DNA from: Candidatus Eremiobacteraceae bacterium
Lineage (GTDB): Bacteria > Vulcanimicrobiota > Vulcanimicrobiia > Eremiobacterales > Eremiobacteraceae
NCBI GenBank assembly: GCA_035314825.1
Contig: DATFYX010000024.1
Coordinates: 1-38,659 of the forward strand
Direction of reading: 5' to 3'
Length of the DNA: 38,659 nucleotides
Of the stretch, positions 16,713 to 25,623 are shown one piece after another. Each line of letters opens with the position of its first letter. Positions within the stretch are counted from its first letter, which is position 1. The notes under the pieces were generated by a model. It was not told where the DNA came from, made no database searches, and was given only the letters and a program-made list of their open reading frames with translations. The translations under genes were made by a program, and so were the position numbers.

Positions 16713-17744
16713 TCAGGCGAGCAATTGTCGGACGAGGGGTATCACCTTGGAGCCGTACAGCTCAACGCAGCGCATCAGCTTCTCGTGCGAGAGCGTTCCC
16801 GCGCTGTACTTCATGTCGAAGCGTGCGATGCCAAGCGCTTTCGCGGTCGCCGCTATCTTGCGCGCGACCGTCTCGGGTGAGCCGCAGTAAAGCGATCCGC
16901 TCTCGGCTTCCTGGTCGAACTCAGCGCGGCTGAGCGGACCCCAGCCTCGCTCGGCTCCGATCCGGTCGCGCATGACCTTGAACGGCTGCCACAGCTCGTC
17001 TTTGGCGTGTGCGTCAGTGTCGGCGACGTAACCGGGCGAGTGGACGCCGATCGGCAGCGAGGCGGCTCCCAGCTTGGCGAGGGTGCGGAGATACAGTTCG
17101 ATGTACGGCGCGAATCGTCTGGGTTCGCCGCCGATGATCGCGAGCATCATCGGCAAGCGGTAGCGAGCCGCGCGGACCACGGATTCAGGACTTCCACCGA
17201 CGCCGATCCACGTCTTGAGCGATCCGGACTCGATCGTCGGAAAGACGCGCTGCTTGGTCAGAGCCGCGCGCGTGCTGCCCTGCCAGGTCACCGGCTCCTG
17301 GGTGATCAGCGCCGCGAACAGGTCGAGCTTCTCCGCGAACAGCTCCTCGTACTGGCTGAGGTCGTAGCCGAACAGCGGGAACGATTCGGTGAAGGAACCT
17401 CGTCCGAGAATCACTTCTGCTCGTCCGTGCGAGATCGCGTCGAGCGTGGCGAAGCGCTGGAACACGCGGACTGGATCATCCGAGCTAAGCACGGTGACGG
17501 CCGAACCGAGACGGATGCGGCGCGTGCGTCCTGCGATTCCCGCCAATACGACCTCTGGCGATGATATCGCGAAGTCGCCCCTGTGATGCTCGCCGACGCC
17601 GATGAAGTCCACACCCAAACCGTCGGCAAGCACCGCCTCGTCGATGACATTGCGTATCACCTGTGCGTGCGACAACAACGTGCCGCCGGCACCCGCCGTG
17701 ACATCGCCGAACGTATCCAGCCCAAGCTCGAGCTGCTGCGCCAT
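16713..17744 (-). CDS. LLM-class flavin-dependent oxidoreductase
   Basis: The protein is 343 residues, a luciferase-like TIM barrel that uses FMN or F420. Signature parts are LGVDFIGVGEHHRGDFAISS, IRLGSAVTVLSSDDPVRVF, RFATLDAISHGRAEVILGRG and the C-terminal GSLYCGSPETVARKI. EHH followed by 'SPEVVLA' is typical of alkanal-monooxygenase-like members. FMN versus F420 use cannot be read from the sequence with confidence, and no flavin reductase is adjacent. The ATG at 17744 has AAAGGAG upstream. It heads a run of four minus-strand genes with gaps of 22, 20 and 3 bases. Confidence 0.92.
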   Translation of the reverse strand: MAQQLELGLDTFGDVTAGAGGTLLSHAQVIRNVIDEAVLADGLGVDFIGVGEHHRGDFAISSPEVVLAGIAGRTRRIRLGSAVTVLSSDDPVRVFQRFATLDAISHGRAEVILGRGSFTESFPLFGYDLSQYEELFAEKLDLFAALITQEPVTWQGSTRAALTKQRVFPTIESGSLKTWIGVGGSPESVVRAARYRLPMMLAIIGGEPRRFAPYIELYLRTLAKLGAASLPIGVHSPGYVADTDAHAKDELWQPFKVMRDRIGAERGWGPLSRAEFDQEAESGSLYCGSPETVARKIAATAKALGIARFDMKYSAGTLSHEKLMRCVELYGSKVIPLVRQLLA

Positions 17745-17939
17745 ACCGTGCTCCTTTGTCCGGCCCGATTCCGGCGCGAGGCTGCCGCGACCCCTGCTCG
17801 CCGCGTGCTGAAGGCCAGAATGCTCGAACGCGTGCTCGATATTACGTGCTTCCCATTAGATGAGAACCCCACGCGCGGCGCAAATCGAGCCAGCCCGCAA
17901 ACACCGGCTCCCCAATCAAGCTTGAAAGTGAAGTGAGTG

Positions 17940-18788
17940 ATGCCCACCTTTAAGACGCACGATCACACGGAGATCTACTACAAGGACTGGGGAACAGGCC
18001 AACCTATCGTCTTCAGCCACGGCTGGCCGTTGAGCGCCGACGCATGGGAAGACCAAATGTTCTTCCTGTCCTCCCATGGATTTCGCTGCATCTCCCATGA
18101 CCGTCGCGGCCACGGCCGATCAGGCCAGCCATGGAACGGCAACGACATGGACACCTACGTCGACGACCTCAACCAGCTCATGGAAAAACTAGACATCAAA
18201 GACGCGATCCACGTCGGTCACTCGACCGGCGGCGGCGAGGCCACCCGCTTTGTCGCTCGTCATGGTAAGAGCAGGCGCGCGGCCGGCCTGGTCATCGTCG
18301 ACGGCATACCGCCCCTGATGCTCAAGACTTCGACCAATCCGGCCGGCACCCCGATCGAGGCCTTCGACGCCATCCGCGCCGGTGTCCAAGCCGACCGCTC
18401 GCAGTTCTGGAAAGACCTCAGCGCGCCGTTCTACGGCGCCAACAGACCTGACTCCAAGGTCTCGCAAGGTCTGCGCGACTCATTTTGGTTGCAGGGGATG
18501 CTGTGCGGGTACCCGGGCGCATACGACTGCATCAAGGTCTTCTCTGAAACCGATTTCACCGAAGATTGCAAGCAGATCGACGTCCCCACGCTCATCGTCC
18601 ATGGAGACGACGATCAGATCGTTCCCATCGCAGCTTCGGCGATGCTGTCCTCGAAACTGATCAAGGGCGCGGAGCTTAAGATCTACAAGGGCGGGCCGCA
18701 CGGCTTGCCTTCAACGATGAAGGACAAACTCAACGCAGACCTTCTGCAGTTCGCGACCACGAAAGCGAAGACTCTAGTCGCCAATTAG
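17940..18788 (+). CDS. Alpha/beta hydrolase, non-haem chloroperoxidase-like
   Basis: The protein is 282 residues and closely follows the cofactor-free haloperoxidase/arylesterase group. It has [20 protein letters not shown] (oxyanion strand and turn), [14 protein letters not shown], the nucleophile motif [10 protein letters not shown] (Ser in HSTGG), acid DGDDDQIVP (in [12 protein letters not shown]) and catalytic His in KGGPHGLP. Such enzymes are esterases that can make peracids. Physiological halogenation is doubtful. The ATG at 17940 is chosen over the adjoining GTG at 17937, because relatives begin 'MPTF'. A strong hairpin follows the stop codon. Confidence 0.92.
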   Translation: MPTFKTHDHTEIYYKDWGTGQPIVFSHGWPLSADAWEDQMFFLSSHGFRCISHDRRGHGRSGQPWNGNDMDTYVDDLNQLMEKLDIKDAIHVGHSTGGGEATRFVARHGKSRRAAGLVIVDGIPPLMLKTSTNPAGTPIEAFDAIRAGVQADRSQFWKDLSAPFYGANRPDSKVSQGLRDSFWLQGMLCGYPGAYDCIKVFSETDFTEDCKQIDVPTLIVHGDDDQIVPIAASAMLSSKLIKGAELKIYKGGPHGLPSTMKDKLNADLLQFATTKAKTLVAN

Positions 18789-18798
18789 AAGGCGTGGT

Positions 18799-18836
18799 GG
18801 TTCTCCACCGCGGCGTCCTCGCCGCGGTGGAGAATC
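18799..18836 (+). terminator. Strong hairpin after the hydrolase gene
   Basis: A perfect 15-bp inverted repeat (TTCTCCACCGCGGCG at 18801-18815 and its complement at 18820-18834) surrounds a TCCT loop. It sits just after the stop at 18788. A G-U and a G-C pair can lengthen the stem. No T-run follows, so it could be a terminator of low intrinsic strength or a transcript-stabilising structure. Confidence 0.6.
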
Positions 18837-18870
18837 CAATCGTCGAAAAAGGGACGCATAGCTGTTCGGC

Positions 18871-19254
18871 ATGTTTCATCTCGCTCAGCTGACCGATTAC
18901 GGCCTGCTCTTTCTTCGAGTCATGGCCGGCGCGATCTACATCAACAGCGGGTACAACGATCTCAAAGATCCGGACTCGCGCGCCAAAAGCATCGGGCTGC
19001 CGAAAACCTTCACGATTTTCCTCGCCGTGGCCGAGCTCGCGGGCGGAGCCGGTGTGATCTTGGGCGTGCTTCAACAGCTTGCCGCCATCGGACTGATTCT
19101 GGTCATGCTCGGCGCGATCCAAAAGAAGATATTCGTTTGGAAGACCGGGTTTTGGGGCAGCGACGGATACGGCTGGTCATACGACACGACGCTGATCTCG
19201 ATGCTGCTCGTCATCCTCTTCACAGATGGCGGCAGGTTGGTTCTCTTACCATAG
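18871..19254 (+). CDS. DoxX family membrane protein
   Basis: The protein is 127 residues with four hydrophobic segments: YGLLFLRVMAGAIYINSGYN, FTIFLAVAELAGGAGVILGV, LAAIGLILVMLGAIQKK and TLISMLLVILFTDGGRLVLL. The 'FLRV..GA....SGYNDLKDP' opening and 'AELAGG.G.ILG' are DoxX signatures. DoxX relatives are quinone-linked or redox-associated membrane subunits, and most are uncharacterised. The gene lies nine bases before the UBP zinc-finger gene and is probably co-transcribed with it. Confidence 0.88.
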   Translation: MFHLAQLTDYGLLFLRVMAGAIYINSGYNDLKDPDSRAKSIGLPKTFTIFLAVAELAGGAGVILGVLQQLAAIGLILVMLGAIQKKIFVWKTGFWGSDGYGWSYDTTLISMLLVILFTDGGRLVLLP

Positions 19255-19263
19255 GAGCCCACG

Positions 19264-19614
19264 GTGAAACCTGAGCGAAGCGGTATCGATCTAAGCGCGA
19301 AACCGACCGGCACGGGGTGCGTCGAGTGTTCGGCGACGGACAGCTGGTGGTTTCATCTGCGCCGATGCGCCGAGTGTGGACACATCGGCTGCTGCGATCA
19401 ATCGCCGAACCAGCACGCTTCCAAACATAACAGCGCGACGGGCCATCCGGTCATCGCGAGCTTCGAGCCCGGAGAACACTGGTTCTATGATTACCGAACC
19501 AACGAGTTTTTTGAGGCGCCGCCTCTGCCCGCTCCCCACTCTCATCCGTCGAGCCAACCGGTGCCCGGCCCCGCAGGACGCGTTCCCCCGAATTGGGAGA
19601 GCCTCCTCAACTAA
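19264..19614 (+). CDS. UBP-type zinc-finger protein
   Basis: The protein is 116 residues. The Zn-UBP pattern is visible as CVECSATDSWWFHLRRC, then CGHIGCCDQSPNQHASKH and TGHPVIASFEPGEHWFYDY: paired cysteines, the 'WxHLRxC..CGhigCcD' block and the later histidines. In eukaryotes this fold binds the ubiquitin C-terminus. Bacterial stand-alone versions are common in soil bacteria and their partner is unknown. The C-terminus is Pro-rich and polar. GTG 19264 has a good AGGAG ribosome site. Confidence 0.9.
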   Translation: MKPERSGIDLSAKPTGTGCVECSATDSWWFHLRRCAECGHIGCCDQSPNQHASKHNSATGHPVIASFEPGEHWFYDYRTNEFFEAPPLPAPHSHPSSQPVPGPAGRVPPNWESLLN

Positions 19615-19641
19615 TGAGTTGGTGCGAACGAGACTGCGTGC

Positions 19642-20296
19642 ATGTCTGAGTATTTGCTAGGCAACACAGACGGAGAGCACGAGCGTCTCATTCGACAGGC
19701 GGCGCGCCTCGCGCCGATCACCGACGCCTCCGAAGCCGGCTTGCACAATGTGCGCTTTGTGGAGGGCGATGTCACGCGATTCTCCAGCGAGACCCTTTTC
19801 GATGCAGCCGTCGGCCGGTTCATCCTCCAGTTTCTTCCCGACCCAGTGGCGGTTCTGCGTTCGGTGTCCGCGCTAGTGCGGCCCGGCGGAGCCGTCGCCT
19901 TTCAGGAGAACTCCTGGGGTCCATTTGTCCTATTCTCCGCGCACTTGCCTCTTTATGTCTGCCTGCGTTTCCGTCATGCACGAAAGCGCCAAGCAATGGG
20001 GTGTGAACACGGAGCAAGGGCTCGCGTTGCACAAGGCTTTTCAGGATGCCGGGCTTCCCAAGCCACGCATGTGTTTGGAAATGGTTTTGGGCGGCGATCC
20101 GGACTTCACGCGCTGGGTCTACGATGCCCTCTGCAGCAAGAAGCCAGTCATCGAGAAACTCGATCTTTCCTTCGAACGACTGGGGGATATGGATACGCTT
20201 CAAGACCGGCTCCAAGCAGAAGTTGCGGCATCGAACACGGTCGTGCCGTGGCTCGCGCTAGTAGGCGCGTGGTGCCGGGTGCCGACGGTCCGCTAA
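19642..20296 (+). pseudogene. SAM-dependent methyltransferase, internally deleted and frameshifted
   Basis: The start matches class I methyltransferases (MSEYLLGNTDGEHERLIRQA, then ARLAPIT). The sequence then jumps straight to DASEAGLHNVRFVEGDVTRF. The roughly 45-50 residues carrying the glycine-rich SAM-binding motif I and its neighbouring helix are absent, while the frame is kept. Motifs around DAAVGRFILQFLPDP and VRPGGAVAFQENSW remain. Near 19950-19960 the similarity moves to another frame, in which VMHESAKQWGVNTEQGLALH, KAFQDAGLPKP and the C-terminal VVPWLALVGAWCR continue to a stop at 20296. The two lesions make a functional SAM-dependent enzyme very unlikely. A sequencing or assembly error could explain the frameshift, but hardly the clean deletion. 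Confidence 0.85.
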
Positions 20297-20305
20297 TATG
20301 CCCCA

Positions 20306-20743
20306 TTAGACGCTTAAGTCAAGTATCGCGATTCCGACGTCGGCGTCCGGCAGCTTTTGCAACCGGTACGAATAGACGTCGACAAAGAGCTCAAGCGTTG
20401 GCCACACGCGGCCCATGATGAGGTGGCCGCCGGTGACGGAGCCATCGCGGTGTCCTACCAGCGCATGGGCGTGCAGCAGCGGTGCACCATCCCGCAACGC
20501 GATATCGCCGACGAGCGAAAGCACTTCAACTTGCTCGGGGACCGGAAACGGTTGGTATTGTTTCTTATCGCGGTCGAAGTAGCCGAGAGTCGCCTGCGAG
20601 AATCCGCCGATTCCCGTAAGGCGCGCCGCCGTCACGTTCTCGAGTTTGGCGAAGGCCGTGATCTCGGAGACGGCTTCGTCGTCTGTCGCGAGGACTAATG
20701 CGTACGTCTTCGTCGCTCCGTCCGCAATCTGAGCGTATCTCAT
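20306..20743 (-). CDS. DUF296/PPC-domain protein
   Basis: The protein is 145 residues and consists almost wholly of the PPC (plants and prokaryotes conserved, DUF296) domain. It has YALVLATDDEAVSEITAFAK, ARLTGIGGFSQATLGYFDRD, the metal-site region LLHAHALVGHRDGSVTGGHL and GRVWPTLELFVDVY. In plants the domain accompanies AT-hooks in DNA-binding proteins. Bacterial single-domain forms are trimers of unknown role. No DNA-binding extension is present here. The start lies four bases after the SDR stop, which suggests coupling. Confidence 0.88.
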   Translation of the reverse strand: MRYAQIADGATKTYALVLATDDEAVSEITAFAKLENVTAARLTGIGGFSQATLGYFDRDKKQYQPFPVPEQVEVLSLVGDIALRDGAPLLHAHALVGHRDGSVTGGHLIMGRVWPTLELFVDVYSYRLQKLPDADVGIAILDLSV

Positions 20744-20747
20744 GTGA

Positions 20748-21629
20748 TCACGCCGTATTGTGGGCGCTGTCGCCGCCCGTCACGTCGTAGGTCGCGCCTG
20801 AGACCATACGAGCTGCGTCTGAGGCAAGGAAGGCCACCACGGGCGCAAGATCGGCGGGCTCGATCCAGGGCACCCCGAGCGGCGTTCTGGTCGTAAGAAT
20901 CTCCCGAGCCTCTTTTTCGTCTGCCGGGGTACCTGTAGGGGATTTGCCGGCGTCCTCGAGCACTTGAGCGAGACGCTCCTTGTGGCGCGTCAGCGGCGTG
21001 TCGATCAGACCGGGGACGAGAGCGTTTACCGTGATGTTGTATCTACCGAATTCCAACGCCGCGGACTTCATCAAGCCGATAATCCCCCATTTCGACGCTG
21101 AATAGGCGGCCCCGAACTTCGTGCCGTGCCGTCCTTGGGTCGAAGAGGTCACGATAATGCGTCCGCCGCCGCGCTTCACGATATGCGGCGCGAATGCCCG
21201 GATGGCGTTCGCCGTACCTGTAAGGTTGACATCGATGGTGATCTGCCAATCCGAATCCTCCATCTCGAGCAGCGGATAGAAGCTCTGGGTGCCGGCGTTG
21301 GCGAACAGGATATCGATGCCGCCGAACTCACGCTCGGCTTGTAGGCCAGCCGCTCGCAGCGCGGGTAGGTCACGCTGGTCGAGCCTGATGCCCAGCCAGC
21401 GGCGGGCAGATGTCCGGATCAGTCGTCCGGTTTCTTCCAAGTCCTCTGGGGTTGATGGTTGAACGCCTGAACGCGGATCCACCGTCGCGCAGATATCAAG
21501 ACCGATTACGTCCGCGCCTTGGCGAGCAAAGGCGACGGCCACCGCGCGGCCGATCCCGCGAGCGGCGCCAGTGACCACGGCGACCTTACCGCGCAGACAT
21601 CCTTCCTGCTCCGGCATTGTTGTGCTCAC
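20748..21629 (-). CDS. Short-chain dehydrogenase, mycofactocin-coupled type
   Basis: This is a 293-residue Rossmann-fold oxidoreductase. The cofactor motif is VVTGAARGIGRAVA, the NAG motif is ILFANAGTQSF, the catalytic Ser is in IIVTSSTQGR, and the Tyr-Lys pair is in YSASKWG (YxxxK). After the second strand (VIGLDICATV) an insertion, SGVQPSTPEDLEETGRLI, matches the long loop of mycofactocin-dependent SDRs, which hold NAD so tightly that they need mycofactocin as external acceptor. No mycofactocin biosynthesis gene is seen in the window. The start is GTG 21629, supported by AAGGAG eight bases upstream; ATG 21617 is the alternative. It is co-directional with oxalate decarboxylase, 24 bases behind it. 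Confidence 0.9.
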   Translation of the reverse strand: MSTTMPEQEGCLRGKVAVVTGAARGIGRAVAVAFARQGADVIGLDICATVDPRSGVQPSTPEDLEETGRLIRTSARRWLGIRLDQRDLPALRAAGLQAEREFGGIDILFANAGTQSFYPLLEMEDSDWQITIDVNLTGTANAIRAFAPHIVKRGGGRIIVTSSTQGRHGTKFGAAYSASKWGIIGLMKSAALEFGRYNITVNALVPGLIDTPLTRHKERLAQVLEDAGKSPTGTPADEKEAREILTTRTPLGVPWIEPADLAPVVAFLASDAARMVSGATYDVTGGDSAHNTA

Positions 21630-21653
21630 AGTCCGCTCCTTCTGATCTTACCG

Positions 21654-22820
21654 TTAGCGCACGATGATGGGCTTGTCTTTGCGCAAGGCGGCCATCGTTT
21701 GCGCATCCAGGTTCAGGTGAGCCTGCACCAGCTCGGGCGGCGTCAGCGCCATCCACTGGTTCAGCGACAGGTCGACGAAGCGTGCGCTGCGGAAGATCTC
21801 CAGGTAGCGCAGCGGCTCATCGCCCAGGTTCTGGACGTAGTGCGCCATCGAAAACGGCACGTAGCCCACGTCGCCCGCCTCGTAGTTGAAGGTCCGCGCC
21901 GTCTCGGCCGAGGCGAACACGGTCATGCGCCCGCGCCCTGAGATGTAATACTGCCACTCGTCGTGCGGGTGCCGGTGCAACTCGCGCATCCCACCGGGCT
22001 CGACGTTCACCAGCGCCGCCGCGATGGTGGTCGCAGCGGGGAAATTTGTGGAGTCGGTGATACGCACCCAGCCTCCCGCCGCTTTGATCGGTTCTTGGGC
22101 CATCATGTGGTGGCTGAAGGTGTGAGGCACGATGCCCGCCCCCGACTGGACGACGTCCGCGGCCATCGGACCGGGAACCTTGCCGGTGAAGATGTAGCGC
22201 TCGTGCTCGATATCGAGTGGGATGTTGGCGAACGCCGCCTGCGGAACGCCGAAGTTCTTGGCCAGCACGTCGCGCGGCGTGTGCTTGAATAGGTCGGTGA
22301 TCAGGAAGGTCTGGTTCTCCGAGAAAGCGCCGTTGTCGAACACCAGCAAGAATTCGCATCCCTCCTCCAAGCCCTGGATCGAATGAGGAATAGCTGAAGG
22401 GAAGTTCCACAGGTCTCCCTCACAGACGTCGTCGATGAAAGTGCGGCCCAGCTCGTCAACAGCCGTGATCCGAGCGCGTCCGGCGAGCATGTACGCCCAC
22501 TCGGCTTCCTTGTGCCAGTGCATCTCGCGGATGCCCCCAGGTTTCAGGCGCATGTTGACGCCGGCAAGCTCTGTAGCCACCGGCAGCTCCCGCACTGTCA
22601 CCTCGCGCGCCCAACCGCCCGTGAGGAGGCGGTTACGCGCGGTGGCGAAAGAAAACTTGAGGTTGGGAAGCGTCTTGGAGTCGGTGTACGGGGAGGCTAG
22701 CTGGTCGGGATTTTCGCGCTCCAGCGGTATGTTGCGCGGACCCATGATCGATGCGCCGAAGTCGCCTCGGATCGGTTGGGGTGAATCTTGGTCCGCGGTC
22801 TTGCTGTTTTCATAAGCCAT
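21654..22820 (-). CDS. oxdC: Oxalate decarboxylase-type bicupin
   Basis: The protein is 388 residues with two cupin domains, each with a Mn site. Site 1: His101, His103 and Glu107 in EMHWHKEAEWAYM, plus His146 in SAIPHSI. Site 2: His282, His284 and Glu288 in ELHRHPHDEWQYY, plus His327 in SMAHYV. The flexible lid that separates decarboxylases from oxidases reads S-E-N-Q-T (167-171), keeping the catalytic Glu168, so conversion of oxalate to formate and CO2 is expected. Bacillus OxdC has SENST at this place. No signal or Tat sequence is seen, so it should act in the cytoplasm. A formate dehydrogenase is not visible nearby. The ATG at 22820 has AAGGCG upstream. Confidence 0.92.
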   Translation of the reverse strand: MAYENSKTADQDSPQPIRGDFGASIMGPRNIPLERENPDQLASPYTDSKTLPNLKFSFATARNRLLTGGWAREVTVRELPVATELAGVNMRLKPGGIREMHWHKEAEWAYMLAGRARITAVDELGRTFIDDVCEGDLWNFPSAIPHSIQGLEEGCEFLLVFDNGAFSENQTFLITDLFKHTPRDVLAKNFGVPQAAFANIPLDIEHERYIFTGKVPGPMAADVVQSGAGIVPHTFSHHMMAQEPIKAAGGWVRITDSTNFPAATTIAAALVNVEPGGMRELHRHPHDEWQYYISGRGRMTVFASAETARTFNYEAGDVGYVPFSMAHYVQNLGDEPLRYLEIFRSARFVDLSLNQWMALTPPELVQAHLNLDAQTMAALRKDKPIIVR

Positions 22821-22874
22821 CGAGAGCGCCTTCAGTTCTGGTCAGACGAGGCAGCGACCGTCCCGGTATCAGTA

Positions 22875-24155
22875 CTAGTATGAATCGGGCGGTACGTTCG
22901 ACGGTGGCATCGCGACGAGGTCCGCGTCGGTGACCGCCGTTTGGACGGTGACGTATGCACCGGGCGTTTGTGCAAAATCGAAGCAATCCGACAAATCGTC
23001 CGCGCGGGTGTCGGTGGTTCCGATCTCGGGCAATCCGAAGACCTTCTCGGTGAATTTGAGAATGCTGCCGAATTCATGGCGATGGTGCGATACGTATCCC
23101 CGTTTCGCATACGGCGAGATTACGATCATAGGCACGCGAAACCCCAAACCCATCGCGTCCAGCTGGGGCGGTGCGACATGATCGTACCATCCTCCCCAAT
23201 CGTCCCAGACCACGATGAGCACGGTCGTATTCCAAAGCTTGCTGTGGCCGAGCGCATTCGCGATGGATGCGACCCACTGCGGGCCAAGGTCGGTACGCGC
23301 GGCCAGCTCGCGGCCGCCGATACCATACTGCGAGTGATCCGAACTGCGAAAATCGGGGGTCACCCACGAGACGGCGGGGAGCGTTCCCGCGGCGATGTCC
23401 GTGAGCACTTGCGTCTGAGGCGTGATGACGTTCGTGCTCCAATCGGCCCCGTACCGGATATGCTTGATGGCATCAAAGGCCGACCAGATGGAGCCCAGGT
23501 CGTCGGATGTCGGAGCATACGAGCGCCAGGTCACGTGATGCTGATCGAGCACATCGGCGAGCGTCGGATAATCGAAGCAGGGAAAAACCCTTTGCCCATC
23601 CGCGCCATTTGGACCGAGCAGCGCGACGGTCACGCCTTTGGGCGAATCGCATCCCCACCAAAAGACATCTTTCGCCGTTCGGGTGGGATTATCGACCGCC
23701 GTGCCCGACTCGCCGGAGATCAGGTATTGGTGAGCGGGAAAGCTCGGGCCGCCGACCGATTCGAACGTCTCGTCGGCGAACGTGAAGTTACGAGCCAGCG
23801 TCCAGTAAGGCTGCGTTTCGCTGCGAGGCACAAACGCATAGGGGTAGTCGCCATCTCGTTTCGGCAAGGTGCCGATCGTGTTAAAGCCATCCATCTTCCC
23901 GCCATCGTACGAATTGAGGAACGTCTGACGCGCGTGATCGACGTCGACCGGGTCATTGAGGCTGACCGCATGCAGCCGGACGACGGAGCCATCGTGGCGC
24001 TTGCCGGATTGCACCGTATCTGCGCCGGGAAAGCCGTTGAAGAGGTTATCAACGCTTCGGTTCTCTTGAATGACGATTATGACGTGCTGAATCGGTTGGT
24101 TCGCGATGACGGCGAGCGCCGCCGAGAGCACTGCAGCAGCGATCATGAGAGCCAC
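22875..24155 (-). CDS. Exported phosphoesterase (phospholipase C/acid phosphatase family)
   Basis: The protein is 426 residues with a short N-terminal hydrophobic export signal ([18 protein letters not shown]). The PF04185-type domain opens with [20 protein letters not shown], whose Glu-Asn metal site is typical of non-haemolytic phospholipase C and AcpA-like acid phosphatases. Further parts are [62 protein letters not shown] and [20 protein letters not shown], giving the C-terminal metal ligands. It acts in the periplasm or outside the cell, on phosphodiesters or phosphomonoesters. GTG 24155 or ATG 24146 may start it. Both lie within the end of the aldo/keto reductase gene (about 13 bases of overlap), suggesting coupling. 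Confidence 0.9.
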   Translation of the reverse strand: MALMIAAAVLSAALAVIANQPIQHVIIVIQENRSVDNLFNGFPGADTVQSGKRHDGSVVRLHAVSLNDPVDVDHARQTFLNSYDGGKMDGFNTIGTLPKRDGDYPYAFVPRSETQPYWTLARNFTFADETFESVGGPSFPAHQYLISGESGTAVDNPTRTAKDVFWWGCDSPKGVTVALLGPNGADGQRVFPCFDYPTLADVLDQHHVTWRSYAPTSDDLGSIWSAFDAIKHIRYGADWSTNVITPQTQVLTDIAAGTLPAVSWVTPDFRSSDHSQYGIGGRELAARTDLGPQWVASIANALGHSKLWNTTVLIVVWDDWGGWYDHVAPPQLDAMGLGFRVPMIVISPYAKRGYVSHHRHEFGSILKFTEKVFGLPEIGTTDTRADDLSDCFDFAQTPGAYVTVQTAVTDADLVAMPPSNVPPDSY

Positions 24156-25039
24156 TCGGGATGCAACTCGGTGCTATCGAAATGCTGGCTGACTTTGTAG
24201 CGCTCCGATGCTCCATTCTCGGCAGCCTTCGCGGTTCTTGCCAAGAGCGCCACACGTTCGTGCGGCGTCAACGGTGTGAACGTTTCGACCATATCAAGAG
24301 CCTGCTGCAGGATCGCCATGGAATCCATCCCGGTGATCGTCACGCTGACCGGCAGGCTCATTGCGTAGCGCAGGCACTCCTGCGCACTGAGGCCACTGCT
24401 GTGCAGCACGAACGGATCGCCCATCGATTTCATGCCGAGCACCCCCATTTGCTTGCGCACCGCTGTGGGAAGCACCATGTGCTCGAAGCTGTGAAAGTGC
24501 GCGTCCATGACGTTGAGCGGCATCTGTAGCGTATCGAAACGGAAGTCATGCTGGTCCGCAACCTCGAGCATATGTCTGTGGATCTCGGGACTCTTGTGAC
24601 CGGTGAACCCGATGTAGCGTGTTTTGCCTTGCTCGCGCGCCCTAAGCACGGCTTCGAGCGCGCCACCTGGCGCGAAGATGCGCTCGGGCTCTTCCATGCG
24701 GATCACTTCGTGGAACTGCAAGAGGTCGACGTGATCGGTCTGCAGGCGCTGCAACGACTCCTCGAGCTGCCGAGCGGCGCCTTTGGCGCTGCGACTATCG
24801 ATCTTGGTCATCAGGAACGCCTTGTCTCGATAGCCGTCGCGTAAGGCCTGACCCATGCGCCGCTCGCTCTCGCCCTCGCCATAGTCCCAGCTGTTGTCCA
24901 GGAAGTTGATGCCGTTATCCAGCGCCGTGCGCACGATGCGGATCGCCAAGTGCGGGTCATCTGGCTTGCTGAGGTGGAAGCCGCCGACGCCGACCATCGA
25001 GACCCGCTCGCCGGTCTGGCCGAGAACTCGGTATTTCAT
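24143..25039 (-). CDS. Aldo/keto reductase
   Basis: The protein is 298 residues, an NADPH-type TIM-barrel reductase. The N-terminus [20 protein letters not shown] is typical. The catalytic tetrad can be placed at Asp and Tyr of [14 protein letters not shown], Lys of FLMTKIDSR and His of LLQFHEV. Downstream, [14 protein letters not shown] and [18 protein letters not shown] carry the usual later strands. The C-terminus lacks the standard cofactor-binding insert, as in short soil AKRs. The substrate is unknown. The ATG lies four bases after the YceI stop codon, so the two are likely translated in a coupled way. Confidence 0.9.
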   Translation of the reverse strand: MKYRVLGQTGERVSMVGVGGFHLSKPDDPHLAIRIVRTALDNGINFLDNSWDYGEGESERRMGQALRDGYRDKAFLMTKIDSRSAKGAARQLEESLQRLQTDHVDLLQFHEVIRMEEPERIFAPGGALEAVLRAREQGKTRYIGFTGHKSPEIHRHMLEVADQHDFRFDTLQMPLNVMDAHFHSFEHMVLPTAVRKQMGVLGMKSMGDPFVLHSSGLSAQECLRYAMSLPVSVTITGMDSMAILQQALDMVETFTPLTPHERVALLARTAKAAENGASERYKVSQHFDSTELHPEWLS

Positions 25040-25042
25040 GAG

Positions 25043-25588
25043 CTAATCGGCTACGGCCTCGACGTCGAGAACGACGTCGATCTGCGGGCTTACCACCACG
25101 CCTCCGTCTGGCAGTTTGTCGTTCCACGCGACGCCGAAATCGTAGCGGTCGATGCGCGTATGCCCAGTGAATCCGGCGCGCGTCTTGGGACCTTTGTCCA
25201 CGCCGTCCTCCCACCACGGCGTCTGCCACATGCCGAGGTAGCGGATGTTCAACGTCACCGACTTGGTGACGTCTCGTATGGTCAAGTCGCCTGTCACTCG
25301 ATAGTCGGCCGGGCCGACCTCCGCGACGCCGGTGCCCTTGAAACGGATCTGCGGAAAGCGCTCGCAACTGAGGAAATCCGGGCTTCGGAGGTGGTTGTCG
25401 CGCGTCGGCTCTCCGGTCCAACATCCCGATGTATCGATGGTCGCCTCGACCGCGAGCGCGCGCGGGCTCGCAGGATCAAAATCGAGGCTTCCGTGCATGT
25501 TCTTGAACGAGCCGCGCACCCACGTGACCATCATGTGGCGCGCGCGGAACTCGGCAGCGCTATGGCCTGGTTCGAACGTCCACTTCAT
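25043..25588 (-). CDS. YceI family protein
   Basis: The protein is 181 residues, a lipocalin-like YceI barrel. It has WTFEPGHSAAEFRARHMMVT and WVRGSFKNMHGSLDFDP at the start, then ATIDTSGCWTGEPTRDNHLR, SPDFLSCERFPQIRFKGTG and the late GFTGHTRIDRYDFGVAWN. The family binds polyisoprenoid lipids or amphiphiles. Most members are periplasmic, but no signal peptide is visible here, so a cytoplasmic location is likely. The ATG at 25588 has a strong GAGGAGAG site. Confidence 0.92.
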   Translation of the reverse strand: MKWTFEPGHSAAEFRARHMMVTWVRGSFKNMHGSLDFDPASPRALAVEATIDTSGCWTGEPTRDNHLRSPDFLSCERFPQIRFKGTGVAEVGPADYRVTGDLTIRDVTKSVTLNIRYLGMWQTPWWEDGVDKGPKTRAGFTGHTRIDRYDFGVAWNDKLPDGGVVVSPQIDVVLDVEAVAD

Positions 25589-25623
25589 ATGCTCTCCTCA
25601 CTGAATGGCTTTTGTTGCGGGGC

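Noticed and set aside
18843-18857. 15-base sequence TCGAAAAAGGGACGC, also found at 36858-36872
   Set aside because: A single 15-base match is about what chance gives in 38 kb, and the two contexts do not correspond.
22941-24200. 419-codon plus-strand open frame opposite the phosphoesterase
   Set aside because: It is antisense to a clear PF04185-type protein, Arg/His-rich, and has no recognisable motif. Long antisense frames are expected in GC-rich DNA.
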